From: Neckera pumila
Taxonomy: Eukaryota; Streptophyta; Bryopsida; Hypnales; Neckeraceae
NCBI GenBank assembly: GCA_963969595.1
Contig: OZ018409.1
Location: 35,911,282-35,975,281, forward strand
Length of the DNA stretch: 64,000 nucleotides
Reading direction: 5' to 3'
The notes beneath the pieces are model-generated. The model searched no databases and was not told the DNA's origin. It was given only the letters and a program-made list of their open reading frames with translations. The first letter of the stretch is position 1; every line of letters begins with the position of its first letter. A program made the translations under genes and the position numbers. Of the stretch, positions 24,464-36,200 are shown in pieces.

Positions 24464-24690
24464 GCCTGAAAAGACGTTAGCAACAGCATAACTTAGTTTT
24501 TCACATCATCACCTTCAACAAATCTTCAGCTCCAATTGAGCTCCAATAGTCAAAATTTACCATCCTATACCAAATTGACAAGGCAGAGAAGGGAATAGAG
24601 ATGGAATATTGGCCGCACAGTTGACATTCTTGCAAGAGTTTCATGAACTTACTTCCTCTTGTTGGGAATGAGGAATGTCCATTCGAGAGA
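24464..24690 (-). pseudogene. small membrane protein family, copy III (3' relic)
   Basis: Only the end of exon D (about 24688-24653, encoding MD.PHSQQEE-like residues before a GTAAGT donor) and a potential exon E (24475-24464: Ala-Ile-Glu-stop) remain. The upstream end joins abruptly to a fragment resembling intron A-B sequence of other copies, so an internal deletion removed exons A to C. A base is also missing in the remaining part of exon D. The 3' flank (23560-24460) matches the flanks of copies I and V. Confidence 0.7.
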
Positions 24691-24733
24691 AACAATTACA
24701 CGGAAACGCCAAGTAGTATTACGAGGTTGTAAT

Positions 24734-26983
24734 CTTCCACAAGTGCTCAAAATGCACTACCTTTGAGCACGTATACAAAACACAATTATTTTCCCCAAAG
24801 TTTCAAATGGTTGAGAATAAGCATCTTCAAATTAGAAAAATGTGATTTTTTAGTTTATTTTTCTGAACTTCTACACTATTTTTTAAAAGTTAAATTAAAA
24901 AAATCTCATTTCTTTCATTTTCCATCACTCTTTTTTTAATTCTTAAATATACTACCTGTGTCCCACTAAAAAGCTCCTTGTTTTATCTCATACTTTTTTT
25001 ATACTAGTTTCATTGACCATGTTGCAAAACGTATAATTAAAAATGGTCTAAATTTTATATCACCACAATCCATGAAGAACATTGTATCTGTTCAATGCAA
25101 CCAAAATAAAAATTGGACCCAAGCAAGCTTCCAACATGCGTACTCAAAACTACTAAAAAAAATAGGAGGTGAAATGAAGAGTTTTTTAATGGGACAGAGG
25201 TAGTATTCCATATTGGGTATGCATTTCCTTTACTTTATCTTCAAACCTTCAAGGTTAGTTCAAACCTCTACAAAATAATTTGTAAATTTGTAGGGCTTAT
25301 AGAAGACATTAAGAAGAATTGAAGATTTTTAAGACTTATAGAAGACATGCAATTTCATCTTTGAATAACAACGCATTCAAGAATTTCATTATTATGTAAT
25401 GCCACAAACAACACATACACTGAAGGATTTTGATTACTTGGTCATATAAGCTCATTAGATTCCAATGGAATACAAAACTTCTCAATATCATCATTGTGGG
25501 AGTCCAAAGGTACAACACATTCAACCTCCTCCCACACTCCACATCGAGACTTAAACATCTCCAAATTATAAATATATATGACTTTCTCCAACATAAACAA
25601 CATTGCCATCAAATATGCCACATCAGTTTGCTTTGCAAACGTAAATTAGAAATTAACCAAATACTACCACCTTTGCATGCTTTGAACTAAAAACATCCTC
25701 CCATTGCCAAAGATGATTCACCCCTCTCACCAACACATACACCTGCCCCCCCCCCCTTTCCCTCACTACCCTAAATGTTAAACTTAGTAAGACATTAGAA
25801 AAGATACTCCCTTCTAGTGAAGGTATGTAGCATAAGTGTCCCTGAATATTCTCTTCATTACCTCCAATCCATAAGGATGGAGTTCTTCTCTCTCGCACTG
25901 CTTAACACTTCAAGTATAGACACAACGTAACTAAGGGAAATGGGATCATTTGCCTTAAACGCGGTGCCGAATTAACAACAACTTCACCCGTGAGAGGAAA
26001 GATGACCGAAGTGCTTCCACAGAATGCTTAGGAGCGGTGCAACAAACATGGCCAACATCCGGACAACTTTCTCAACAGGCGCTTCATTCAGTAGCCTGCA
26101 AAGACGTCAACGACATCAACGACAGAACTTAGCCTTTCACTTCATCTTCAACAAATCTTCCAAATTTGAGCTCAAATAGTCAAATTTTACCATTAGGCTA
26201 TGCCAAATTGACAAGACAGATAAGGGAACAGAGATGGAACATTGGCCGCGTAGCTAACATTCCTGCAAGAGTTTCACGAACTTACTTCCTCATGCTGGGA
26301 ATGAGGAACGTCCATTTCGACAGGCACAAGAGCTCCACTTGCTGCGTCTCTCGTGAACTGAGCCTTGGGTTCTGCAACCCATGTGTAAACATTAGAAACT
26401 AAACAACTTTGCGGCAGTTTGCCGACATAAATAACCTGACTTAGTATGTATCTTAACTGAATGCAGCATACTCAAGCGATTGCATTGTAAAACAGTCCTA
26501 TCTGGATATTTGTAGATCAAATCTCTTGAACAGCATGAAACTTAGTGATTCATAAAAAGTTAGAAATGTGGATGTGACTCATGGATGGCAGAGGTGGGAA
26601 GGCCACGGAAATGACGTCAAAGTCAATTTTGGTTGGATTCTGAAAATTCATTCGTCTTTGTTCTATTCCTGTGTAAGGATGACATCATGAGTCTAGAATG
26701 AAAGCACAAAGTGAAGTGGGCGATATAAGGTGCACGTCAATAATATTACGTTTTAAACGAAGCCAATTCCAACCGGAAGAGATCAAATCTAAATCCATTC
26801 ACGAGCGGATTATGTTCAGATTCAGCCCAATCATCTACCAAATGTTTTTCAAGAACAGAGTTTATTCACAAAGAAACGATCGTGGTGCAGCACGGAGAGT
26901 GGTATAGTGTTTAGTCTGTGCAAGATTTCTCACCTTCGCCGCCATTCACAATTCCCAGTTCCAGTTCAGGCTCAGGCATGGAC
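24734..26983. repeat. segmental duplication, copy B
   Basis: This is the direct repeat of 14673-16926, about 10.06 kb downstream. The left junction lies at CTTCCACAAG, where the flanks of the two copies differ completely. The right edge fades into the ordinary, more diverged similarity between family units. The near-identity contrasts with the clearly diverged copies III to VI, so a recent duplication or gene conversion is implied. Confidence 0.9.
24950..25205. mobile_element. Stowaway-like MITE (duplicate of 14889-15144)
   Basis: The copy appears identical to the 14889-15144 element and was carried along within the duplicated tract. Confidence 0.6.
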
Positions 26984-27957
26984 AAGCCACCTGTGCATCC
27001 AAAAATGAAGAAGTGAAGCAAATCCGTCAGGATGGGAATGGATGAACCCAAACAATTATCTAATCCCTCACACACTCCAACACTCATCTCCAAGTTTGTC
27101 TTGTCGGTAGGTCTTGATCTTCCCCTGTTTCATTAGTAGTAACAGTAAAGTTATCAAGTTTTCACGAGAGTGCACGAGAAAGAAATAGTGGATTAAGGTT
27201 CCCCTCACAAGGGGCTTTTTTGAGTTTCCTTGTCTCACTTTCCCCTGTGAGAACGACAATCTTGTGATTTTACCCTGTGACACAATATTGTGACACAGGT
27301 AAAGTCACAAGATTGTCATTCTCACAGGGGAAAGTGAGACAGGGAAACTCAAAAAAGCCCCTTGTGCCCTCGCTTAGAGACTAGCACGGAGACATCAAGC
27401 CAGCAGTATATATGTGCATCCGTATTAAGGTACAACAATAGCAAGTCCCAAATTTCCCTGACAGAGTGATGACCTTATTATCACCATTCGAAGTTCAAGT
27501 TCACAGAGTCCGCAGAATTGATAAGAAGTTCACAAATGCTGAACCCCAAAGGAGCGAGAACAAATCTCACCTTCGGCAGGGGCACTGCCGTTCCCCGTTT
27601 CCAAATCGGGCACAACATTTCCAGGAGCAGCAGCATCATTTTCTCCGGGAGGGACTGATCGTGAGCGCTTTCCCCAACTGTACAAGAAAGAAGATAAACA
27701 TGTCATCATTTGACACAGAGAAAGACAGCGCTAGCAGCCATAGTTTTCGAGTCTTAAGTCCACTAGAGAGAAGCACTTGGACCAGAACACCCAGTAGTAC
27801 GGTAATAGAAATTCTTGGATTTGAGGAAGAAAATAACACCGAAAGTAGGCAACTAGGTAGCATTACTGACGGGTGCGAATCATGAAAACAATTCTACAGG
27901 CGTTTCACGAACATTGTTCTACAGGACAGACTGAAATTCAGAAGGAGGCATCGGACC
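26084..27957 (-). pseudogene. small membrane protein family, copy II (no exon A, frameshifted exon B)
   Basis: Exon E (26095-26084), D (26371-26286) and C (26990-26934) are intact and nearly identical to copy I. Exon B (about 27587-27695) starts with a good acceptor and reads VGESAHDQSLPE, then has two extra bases relative to copy I, which shifts the frame. Exon A is absent: similarity stops at about 27957, just at the expected donor, and unrelated DNA follows. Without the signal-anchor exon and with a frameshift this copy cannot encode the family protein. A 161-bp hairpin element sits in the intron between exons B and C. Confidence 0.75.
27206..27366. mobile_element. 161-bp hairpin MITE with CCCT target duplication
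   Basis: The left arm starts CACAAGGGGCTTTTTTGAG and the right arm ends with its complement; the arms pair almost along their whole length around an ACAATATTGT-like centre. CCCT flanks both ends. The homologous site in copy I (about 17145-17155, GTTCCCCTCGCTTAGAG) lacks the element and has a single CCCT, giving an empty site. Insertion therefore happened after the two units separated. Confidence 0.85.
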
Positions 27958-29235
27958 TGTTATTTTAGTGAATATTGTGACTTTTGGAATAAATCTTTTG
28001 AAAATAAAACACAATATAGATATTTTTTAAAGTGCTCAAAATAGTACGCATATGAAATTTTAGGCCTAGAAAAATTTATCTCTAAATGTTATGCACAAGA
28101 AAAGAGTAATGGAAAGTACCAAGAAAAATAGATACTTAGATGTTTGATATTTAGAAGATAATAAAACAATTCAAAAAAATAAACTGAAAGTATACCATTT
28201 TTCTAACTTGAAGATGCTTCTTATCAACCACTTGCATCTTTGATGAAAAAAATTGTGTTCTATGAACTTGCACAAAGGTTGTGCCATTTGAGCACATGTA
28301 GAAGGTGGACACTTTTCTATTTTTAGAAAATCTCTTTGTGGGCTTCTATAACTTTCGTAGATGTCTTTATCTCTAAAAAAATTTGACCTTCCAATATGCA
28401 TTATTGGGTCAAAAAATAGTGCTCCTTCCGTCTTGAAATAAATCCAATGTTTCCAAATATACTTATCTCGATTTAAATTCAAAATTGGCTCTCCATAACT
28501 TAATGGACAACAATTGAAGTTAGTTCAAACATCGTAAAGCAAAAGAATTTGCAGATGTCACACTCCAAAGACTATATAGCAATTTGATCCTTGTAAAGGA
28601 AATCAAAACGCAACCTCTAACCAACCAAAGGCAAAGAATCCAAACCAAAATTATACGAGAACTGCTACTAACAAATCTCTTGTTGAGAATTCTTGGAGTT
28701 GAATGACAAGACATTGTTAGAATTGAATACAAAGGACATCAACGAACGTCACTGCACCAACATTGCTTGAAGAATGATCAAAATCAATACCACTGGAGCA
28801 ATTCCAAAAAGGGCAAAAATTTGTCACTATCGCCACTTGCTTTCAATAAACGTTGCTTCACTTTTGACTTCCATTCTTTCACACCTAGTGGGATTTAATA
28901 GAAGCTACAATATCTCCACAATCCCTTGAAAGTAGAAATAATTCACGCATTAATCTAGCCATTTATAGGAAGCCCTGGATTTATTTTGAGATGGAGGGAG
29001 TACTAAAACACCCCCAAATGGAAAATGTAGACATTTGATTGGGGGCTAATTAAAAATAGTAAAATAATTTTTAAATCAAATTCATTATTCCATGTCTAAA
29101 ATGACCACATGTATCTTCATTTGAAATTTCATTCAAAACCAACATATGATGCAAAAGTTATGAGCAAAAAAACACCTTGTCCGGGACTAAGGGGACAAAG
29201 AAGAGGACAAGTGTTTCTTGCAATCACCCTTTATT
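27958..29235. other. foreign segment between copies II and IV
   Basis: This stretch replaces exon A and the 5' flank of copy II and exons D-E of copy IV, so a deletion plus insertion fused two units. It contains the Stowaway-like element at 28427-29005. Its right end (ACAAGTGTTTCTTGCAATCA near 29207) resembles DNA near 13897 and 37985. Confidence 0.5.
28427..29005. mobile_element. Stowaway-like TIR element, 579 bp
   Basis: The left end TAGTGCTCCTTCCGTCTTGA continues to AAATAAATCCA; the right end is the near inverted complement TGGATTTATTTTGAGATGG then AGGGAGTACTA. TA boundaries and the CTCCCTCCGTC.CAAAATA pattern are typical of Stowaway/Tc1-mariner elements. It is longer than most Stowaway MITEs, and no transposase domain is visible. 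Confidence 0.7.
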
Positions 29236-29688
29236 AAAGCGATTTCAATGTAAAATAGTCTAATGAAACTCATCCAACAACTTTGGTTTGAATATTTGTA
29301 GATCAAGTCTCTTGAACTTACATGATGAAACTTAAGTGATTAAAAACGCAAAAGTCAAGAGGAAATAATCAACCCCTGCAATCTCAGATATTCAATACTG
29401 GATTCAAATGAATCCATCTTTGTTCTATTCCTGTGTAAGGATGACATGAATCTAAAATGACTACATGCACAAAGTGAAGTAGTCGGATATGACGTTCCAA
29501 ACAAAGCCAATTCCAACCAGAAGAAATGAAATGTCACGAAGTTCTAAATCCACTGGCGAGTGGAGGATGTTCAAATTCAGCAGAATCATCTACCAAGCGC
29601 TTTTCAATAACAGAGCCTATTCACAAAGAAATGATCGCGGTGCAGCACGGAGAGAGGTAAAATTTATCGTCAATGCAGGATTTCTCAC

Positions 29689-31284
29689 CAAGTTCACCGC
29701 TATTCCCAATTCCCAATTCCATTTCAGGCTCAGCCGCGGACTGTCCACCTGTGCATCATAAAATGAAGAAGTCAAGCAAATCCGCCAGGATGCGAATGGA
29801 GGAAGAACCCAAGCAATATTAAGTCTCACACACTCCAACAATCTTCTCCAGGTTAGTCTACTCAGTCTTGATCTTCCCCTGTTTCACGGGTAGTAATAGT
29901 AATGTAATTTATTTTTCAGCGTCCACGAGAAAGAAGCAGTGGATTAAGGTTCCCCTCTCCTAGAGACAAGCACTGAGACATTAAATCACCAGTAAGGTAG
30001 TATGCTCTTAAAGCGAACATTTAAGCCTACCTTACTCATCATTGACAGTAGAACATACTTCAAGCAACATGTCAGTCCTTCCTAGATAGGGATCGCAATT
30101 AGAACACGGTTGGTTTTAGGTGTATAGTTACCTTATGTATTTTTGCTTTCAACAGCGTCAGTAGTTAGGAAACAACAATAGCAAATCCCAAATTTCCCAG
30201 AGTGATTACCTTATTATCACCATTCAACAATCAAGTTCACAGAGTCACTAGGAAGAATTGGAGCCCTCAAAGGGGCTGTAAGTGAAGGGAACGAGGGAAC
30301 AACGACTATTTTTTTTTTTTTTTTTTTTTTTCTTAAAAAAAAAAAAAAAAATCACCCTCCATCGAACAAAAGGGCCTGGACAGCGCCCGACAGTGGACTG
30401 ACTTTTTTTTAAATATGTAAAAAAAATATTAAGAAAATAAGTTTAATTATCATTATTATTATTATTTGAATCTGATGTGGCACCATGGCGACCACATCAG
30501 CTTGCTAATTTGAGAATTTATTTATTTTAATTAATTTATTATTATTTTAATTATTATTTTAATATTTTTTATTTTTTATATTATTATTTTTTATTATTTT
30601 AATACTTTTATTATAATATTAATATTATGTTAATATTATATTAATATTTAAATTTTTTTAAATTTTTTTAAAGTAACACCCCTGTTCATTCACAGAGGCG
30701 TTCCCCTCAAAGGGGCTGCCACCTCCCTGAGGGGAACTTCTCAAAGGGAATCAACCCCTGTGAGGGTTGTCATTTTTTTAATGCAGAGTTGATCAGAAGT
30801 TCACAAATCCTAGACCCCAAAAGAACAAGAACAAATCTCACCTTGAGCACGGCCATAGCCATTCCCCATTTCCAAATCAGGTACACCATTTGCACGAGCG
30901 GCAGCATCACTAGCAGGGAGGGGCTGATCTTAAGCACTTTCCCCAGCTGTGCAAGAAGGAAGATAAACATGTCATCATTTTGCACAGAGAGAGACAGAGC
31001 AGCCAGATGTACATGCTCGTCGATTTCGAGTTTGCAATCTTTCAAGTCCACTCGAGAGAAACAATTAGACAGAAACGCCGAGCAGTACGCTATTAGCAAT
31101 TATGGGATTTGAGGAATATTGAAATTCAGAAAGGAGGCATCAGACCTGCTGTCTGTGGCGTGAGCTGCTTAATGAAGCATTTCCAAATTCGAATGCTCAG
31201 GAAACAGAGAGCAGTGGCTATAATTTGAATGGCAAGGCCAATCAACAGAGGTAGCCACACTTCATTCCACAAGCTGGCTCCCAT
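29689..31284 (-). pseudogene. small membrane protein family, copy IV (stop in exon B, no exon D-E)
   Basis: Exon A (31284-31146, MGASLWNEVW...) is open with a complete hydrophobic helix and a GCAG|GT donor. Exon B (30946-30842) keeps its splice sites and length, but the expected His codon is TAA (GCT TAA GAT). Exon C (29748-29689) is open and one codon longer than in copies I and V. Exons D and E are missing because the unit is cut off near 29235. A 0.5-kb insertion (30262-30780) lies in the B-C intron. Exon A could still yield a short membrane peptide if read through its donor, but I call this a pseudogene. Confidence 0.75.
30262..30780. mobile_element. insertion in the B-C intron of copy IV
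   Basis: Copies I and V lack this segment at the corresponding place. It begins CCCTCAAAGGGGCTG, contains a T-run followed by an A-run (30308-30350), an AT-rich core and a short hairpin (CTGATGTGG at 30472-30480 with CCACATCAG at 30492-30500). It repeats CTCAAAGGGGCTG near 30706. No clear TIR or coding sequence is visible, so the class is unknown. Confidence 0.5.
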
Positions 31285-31606
31285 CGCGTCTATTAACCAG
31301 TGCACAAAACGATATGAACTGTACGAGCTCGATCTGTGCACAATAAATCAAGACGTGCAGTCAGAATCAACACGCAGGTTCAGACGTGGCATTAGCTAGA
31401 TGCATTTCAAAAGACAACTTAATTGAGAAAACATTGCAGCTATAAATACAAAAAGTGCACCACGTATTGAAGACGGTGTAACCTTTCTTTTCTTTTGTTT
31501 TAAACAAATGAAACCGAAATTCATTGCAATGGGCCAACTACAAGACCACCAGCCCCAAGTGACCTGGCCCGATGGCGAATGTGACAAGACTTAGATAGAC
31601 TAAGGT

Positions 31607-32263
31607 CCGGACCAGCGATTTCCAGAAACCAATACAGAGTGGTGCAAATCTGGATCATTTGCGGAATTAATTGAAAAAAAACTTATCGAGGATGTTACCA
31701 CTACTTGATGGGTGCACACAACGTAGTTCTTGGTTCCAAACTACCACAGGCCGGAGAGCGAAACTAACAAAATGCCGCTGTAAATTGAAGCCGGTGAAAA
31801 CCGTCTGGGGTGACCAATACAAAGCAGCGCAAATCTAGATCATTTGCAAAACTGAAAAAAAAACTTATTCGTGCGTGTTACTGCTTGACGGGTGCACACC
31901 ATCCAAGCTCGCCCTTGATCGAGCACGTAGTTCTTGGTTCCAAACTACCACAGGCCGGAGAGCGAAACTAACAAAAATGTCGCTGTAAATTGAACCCGGT
32001 GAAAACAGTCTCGGGAGACCAATACAGAGCAGCGCAAATCCGGATCATTTGCAAAACTGAAAAAACAAACTTATTCGTGCGTGTTACTGCTTGACGGGTG
32101 CACACCATCCAAGCTCGCCCTTGATCGAGTACGTAGTTCTTGGTTCCAAACTACCACAGGTCGGAGAGCGAAACTAACAAAATGTCACTGTGAATTTTGC
32201 ATGGTGAAACCGAGTCTCGAGAAACCAATACAGAGCAGTGCTAACCTGGATCATTTGCGGCAG
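31607..32263. repeat. about 205-bp tandem repeat, three-plus units
   Basis: The phrase CGTAGTTCTTGGTTCCAAAC recurs at 31722, 31926 and 32132, and the intervening blocks (CAATACAGAGCAG.GCAAATC, GGATCATTTGC, GGGTGCACAC) repeat in order. Copy V has a single counterpart at about 40150-40275. The array is a local expansion of the upstream region of copy IV. Confidence 0.85.
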
Positions 32264-33185
32264 GGAAAAGAAGTAACAGCGGCACTGGTTCTGGACGGCA
32301 GGGTGCGAAGCATAAAAGCGAGGCCTTGAGTCCGAGCCAGAAGCCAGATTCAGTAGCACTTTAGAGGACGACTTTAATTTAATTGGGGGAAATTTCCATG
32401 TGCCTATTTTTTGCATTTGCCTCGATATCTTTTTGATTCCATTCGAGCTTCCCATGACGTGGCGATGGTTTGGAGTTCACTTCGGTCGGTATTCTTTTGA
32501 GTTCCTCCGAAAGAGCGGTCAACCCGTAAACCACTCGCGGGACTTCTCCCGTTCATTTTGCGGGGAAGTTTCTGGGCCGTAATGCCCGACTACGCGGACA
32601 AACCCGCGTAATCGGGGATTATGGATTTTTCATCCGGCTCCAACTTATCATCCAGGTTTTCATTGAGTTTTGCTTGTGCTTTACGTTGGGCAATACCCTT
32701 ATCGTCGGGCATTGCGCCAAATAATCGGCCCTCCTCGTCGGTCGATTATTTGGCGCAATGCCCTCCTCTGCGGGGATTGCCCTATACCAAAATGCCCAAG
32801 GCCTTTTCTGAACCTCTTGGAATTTGCTCTATATTGAACCAAAAAGCCAATTTTGGGGGCATTGTGACTGTACAAATTCAAACTAGACATGATAGAGACC
32901 AAATGGGAAAAGAAAACACTATAATTTCACTTCTCAACTAAAAGATTATAATGTTCGATCATGAAGTTGTTAAAAATTGTGAAAGCAATTCGAAGTCTTC
33001 TTTTCACATGTTTAATCAATAAGAAATTGGTCACCAAAGAAATATGAGTTTAAAGGGTGTAACATACATACCTCAAATCAATTTAGATTAGTAAACAAAA
33101 TTCCATAGGATTTGGTTTTCTTGCCTGAACAATTCCACACTATCAGCATTGGAATACAGGTTGCTTCAACTCTATCTTAGAACTA
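32264..33185. other. mixed stretch with a 21-bp hairpin and a dispersed repeat
   Basis: A perfect inverted repeat of about 21 bp (GGGCATTGCGCCAAATAATC and complement) lies at about 32706-32763. 32790-33020 resembles 48412-48565 plus 48935-48985 (TTGAATTTGCTC-like and GATCATGAA blocks), a dispersed repeat. No gene is recognised. Confidence 0.45.
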
Positions 33186-33189
33186 TTAA

Positions 33190-34101
33190 CCCCTAAAGTT
33201 CCATGACTATATTTATATAAAAAAAAATGCTCAAAAATTGCCATGTATAGAACAGGTACCAATATTTTGAAAAAAAACTTTCTTTGACACATGTAACCGT
33301 AGGATCTTGTAGTATATTGACTTGAAAGCATGTGGTCAAAATTTCCAAAATTTCCACGGTGTGGATTGCAGGACATAAGCATTCAAATTCATTGAAATCA
33401 TTTTCTTGCCTTGCGAGAAAAAAAGGTAGATGCACTTCACATGCTCACTTTTTGATGAAAAATGTCCAAAATGATAGTGCCTCTTTGGATTCTTTTTCCT
33501 AAACAAATTGGCCACATCCTTGAAAACTTTCACATCATTTTGAATTGTACAATATATGAGAAAAAAATAGTAAGTACACAATTGTAGAGCATGATTCAAA
33601 ATGCTAAATTGTTAAGAGTTTGATTATGGAATTGAAAAATGCCAATCTCAGTGGTTGCAAAGTTTAATAAACAATCTACATTCTATGATTTTAATTTTTT
33701 TCAAAAAATATTAAAAATTGAATAAGATAAAGGACTTCAGAGTAGAGAATCCATAACTGCCCTTAAACAAAAAATCTTTAGAACTTTTGCTTCATTGATC
33801 AAAATGGAATGATTCAAAGCTTTCCACATATATATAACTCTCAAAAACCAATTTTAATTTTTTTATTTTGAAAAAAGTTTTTTTTTTAACTGCCTGGATT
33901 GCTCATTTATGAAGAAAAGTAACATATTAGGCGGTAATTTTTGACTCAAATTTCCAAATATCATGAAATTTAGTGTGTATGAAAGATATTTTTCATCCCC
34001 ACCTTCTATTAAAATTATAGCTTACATATAGAAATCTCTAGCCACACGTACCTACTGAAAATTTCTATATAACCAAAAAATCGCATGTTGGTCCTTTAGG
34101 G
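33190..34101. mobile_element. TTAA-flanked TIR element, copy 2
   Basis: The left boundary is TTAA (33186-33189) followed by CCCCTAAAG. The right end GTCCTTTAGGG is followed by ATTA, a degraded TTAA. The length of about 912 bp matches the 920-bp element at 6790-7709. Overlapping ORFs of 79-87 codons on the minus strand are not recognisable. Confidence 0.5.
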
Positions 34102-34262
34102 ATTATCAAATTAAGTTTTCTTTCTATTTAACTTACAATGTTTTAAGGAATGGAAATGGATGTGTGTTCACTTTAAATTCAAATATTTTGCAATCTATAC
34201 AACAAAAGTTTATGAAACCTCTTCCTTACATTTCCATACTAGGTATAAGCATGCTTGGGGTA

Positions 34263-34566
34263 CACTACACTAAAAATGATATTTAGTGTTGGCAGCACTA
34301 ATTACGAACCTTGACACTAAATATCATAAGTAAGTAACACTAAATCTAATTTCTAACACTAAATATGCTCTATGGTAAATCTGAAATCTGAAAAGGTTGA
34401 CATTTAGTGTTAGAACACGTTAAAAAAATGAACTTGCAAAGGAAGCGGAGGCGGCGCATTGAAGTCCAACACAACACTAAATCCGCTACAATTCAGATTT
34501 AGTGTTGTGGCTGGGAGGGGGGTAAAACACTAAATGTCATACTACACTAAATATCATTTTTAGTGT
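34263..34566. mobile_element. TIR element with CACTAAAAATGATATTTAGTG ends
   Basis: The left end (from about 34268) and the right end (to about 34565) are inverted copies of a TAGTGT-rich terminus of about 22 bp, and related TTTAGTGTT/AACACTAAA motifs recur inside. It is about 300 bp long, non-coding, and probably a hairpin-type MITE. Confidence 0.6.
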
Positions 34567-36200
34567 ACTTGGGAACCAAGGAACAAAAATGAAATAATTT
34601 TCAATTAGCCTATTTTACAAATAAAAATGAGAGTAAATCTTTTAAAAACTAGTTATTGTTAAAACACATATAGTCAAATCATTTTCATGAATCAAAATTG
34701 ATTTTAATTTTTAATTTTTAATTTTCATATTAACATGATAACATAACATGGTAACATTGAGAAACCCAAATTTATCCTGCCCTCACTTCTATGCTTCACA
34801 CCCTGTCATCCAGTACGAGTGCTAACATCTGCTGTTACTTCTTTTTCCTGCCGCAAGTGATCAATAGATTGAGCCAAGTTTTTTGTATAGAAAAAATATA
34901 ATCCACAAGAATTAAATTTTTATAATTTTTTTTCCAAGGTTTTTTGTTTTTTTGCTACCCAATATGGACTATTCTTGCATATTCTTTACTTACAATCACC
35001 AATGGAAATAAAATTCATGGTTCTAAAACCTGCAAGTGCCTCCTAAGGGCTAAGGGGAAACTTGAAACTTTTGGGAAAAATGTTAAAATGATACAAAATT
35101 ATGTATTGTCAATTGCATTTATTTCATTTTAAAAAAATCAAACTTAAATTAGAATGTAATTTTTATATCTTAACTTGGAATTTTTGTAATAATTCTAGAT
35201 TATTCTAATATATATACTACAATCAATATAATTCTTTTATAAAATAAATTTTAGAAGATCAAAGTAAATTCATTTTTATACCAAAAATTCTAAAATGATC
35301 ATTGTCCATCGACTATAGAGAAAGAAACTATTTACAACATGAAAATATTCATATTGTACAAATCAATTAATTATATCCTAAAGTTATTAATATAGTAGAA
35401 GAGTAAAAATATGAGTTGAAGGTTACTGCCTAGAGTGTTTTGTATATAAAAAACAAAACAACAATTATGATTTTTGTAACTCTATTTTTCAATGATAGTT
35501 GTGTTGAGAAGAAATTTGACATTCATTGGATTTTCTCTTATATTTAGCAATTTTAAGAAAATTGTTTTTTTAATTATAAAATACTCCCAAAAGAAAAAAT
35601 GAATATTGTGCAAAATGCTACAAAAATTGCATAGTCTTTCTTGCAATGACCTTGGACTTGATATTTTTAAGGTGTAATTTCTTTTAATGTCTAAACCTTT
35701 GCAATATATTTTTAAGTATTGAAAAAAATAATTTAATTTCAAAGTACTCTTGAAAAAATCAACACTATTGGACCAAAATGCAACAAGTAGTACATGTGAT
35801 TCATGGAATCATCTTGATGATATTATTACAATTATAAACATAAAGATTTTTTCTCTATTGAATAAGATGTATGCCGTCTATATGCAAACTCGTTACAACC
35901 AAAAATTGACTTTTACTGACCACACCATTCTTGTTATATTGAGAAATGAATGGTTTTCTTTCCATATTTTATACACAACTCATTTGTATGTTGTATACAA
36001 ACCATCAAGTTAGAATAAATTCATATCATTTACTTAAATTTACATTCTTGGAACATTTCATTAGATACACTTAATACATACTTTGTATGGTCTAACTTTT
36101 TTGGCTTTGAGGTTGTAGAACTTGACTAGGACATCTTTAAATGATTATTTTTGCCGTGGGCTTAACTAATAAAAATATGCTTTTCAACTTTAAAATCTAT
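34567..36200. other. gene-free AT-rich stretch
   Basis: Very AT-rich with only short ORFs of ordinary composition. I recognise no domain, RNA gene or complete repeat. Confidence 0.4.
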
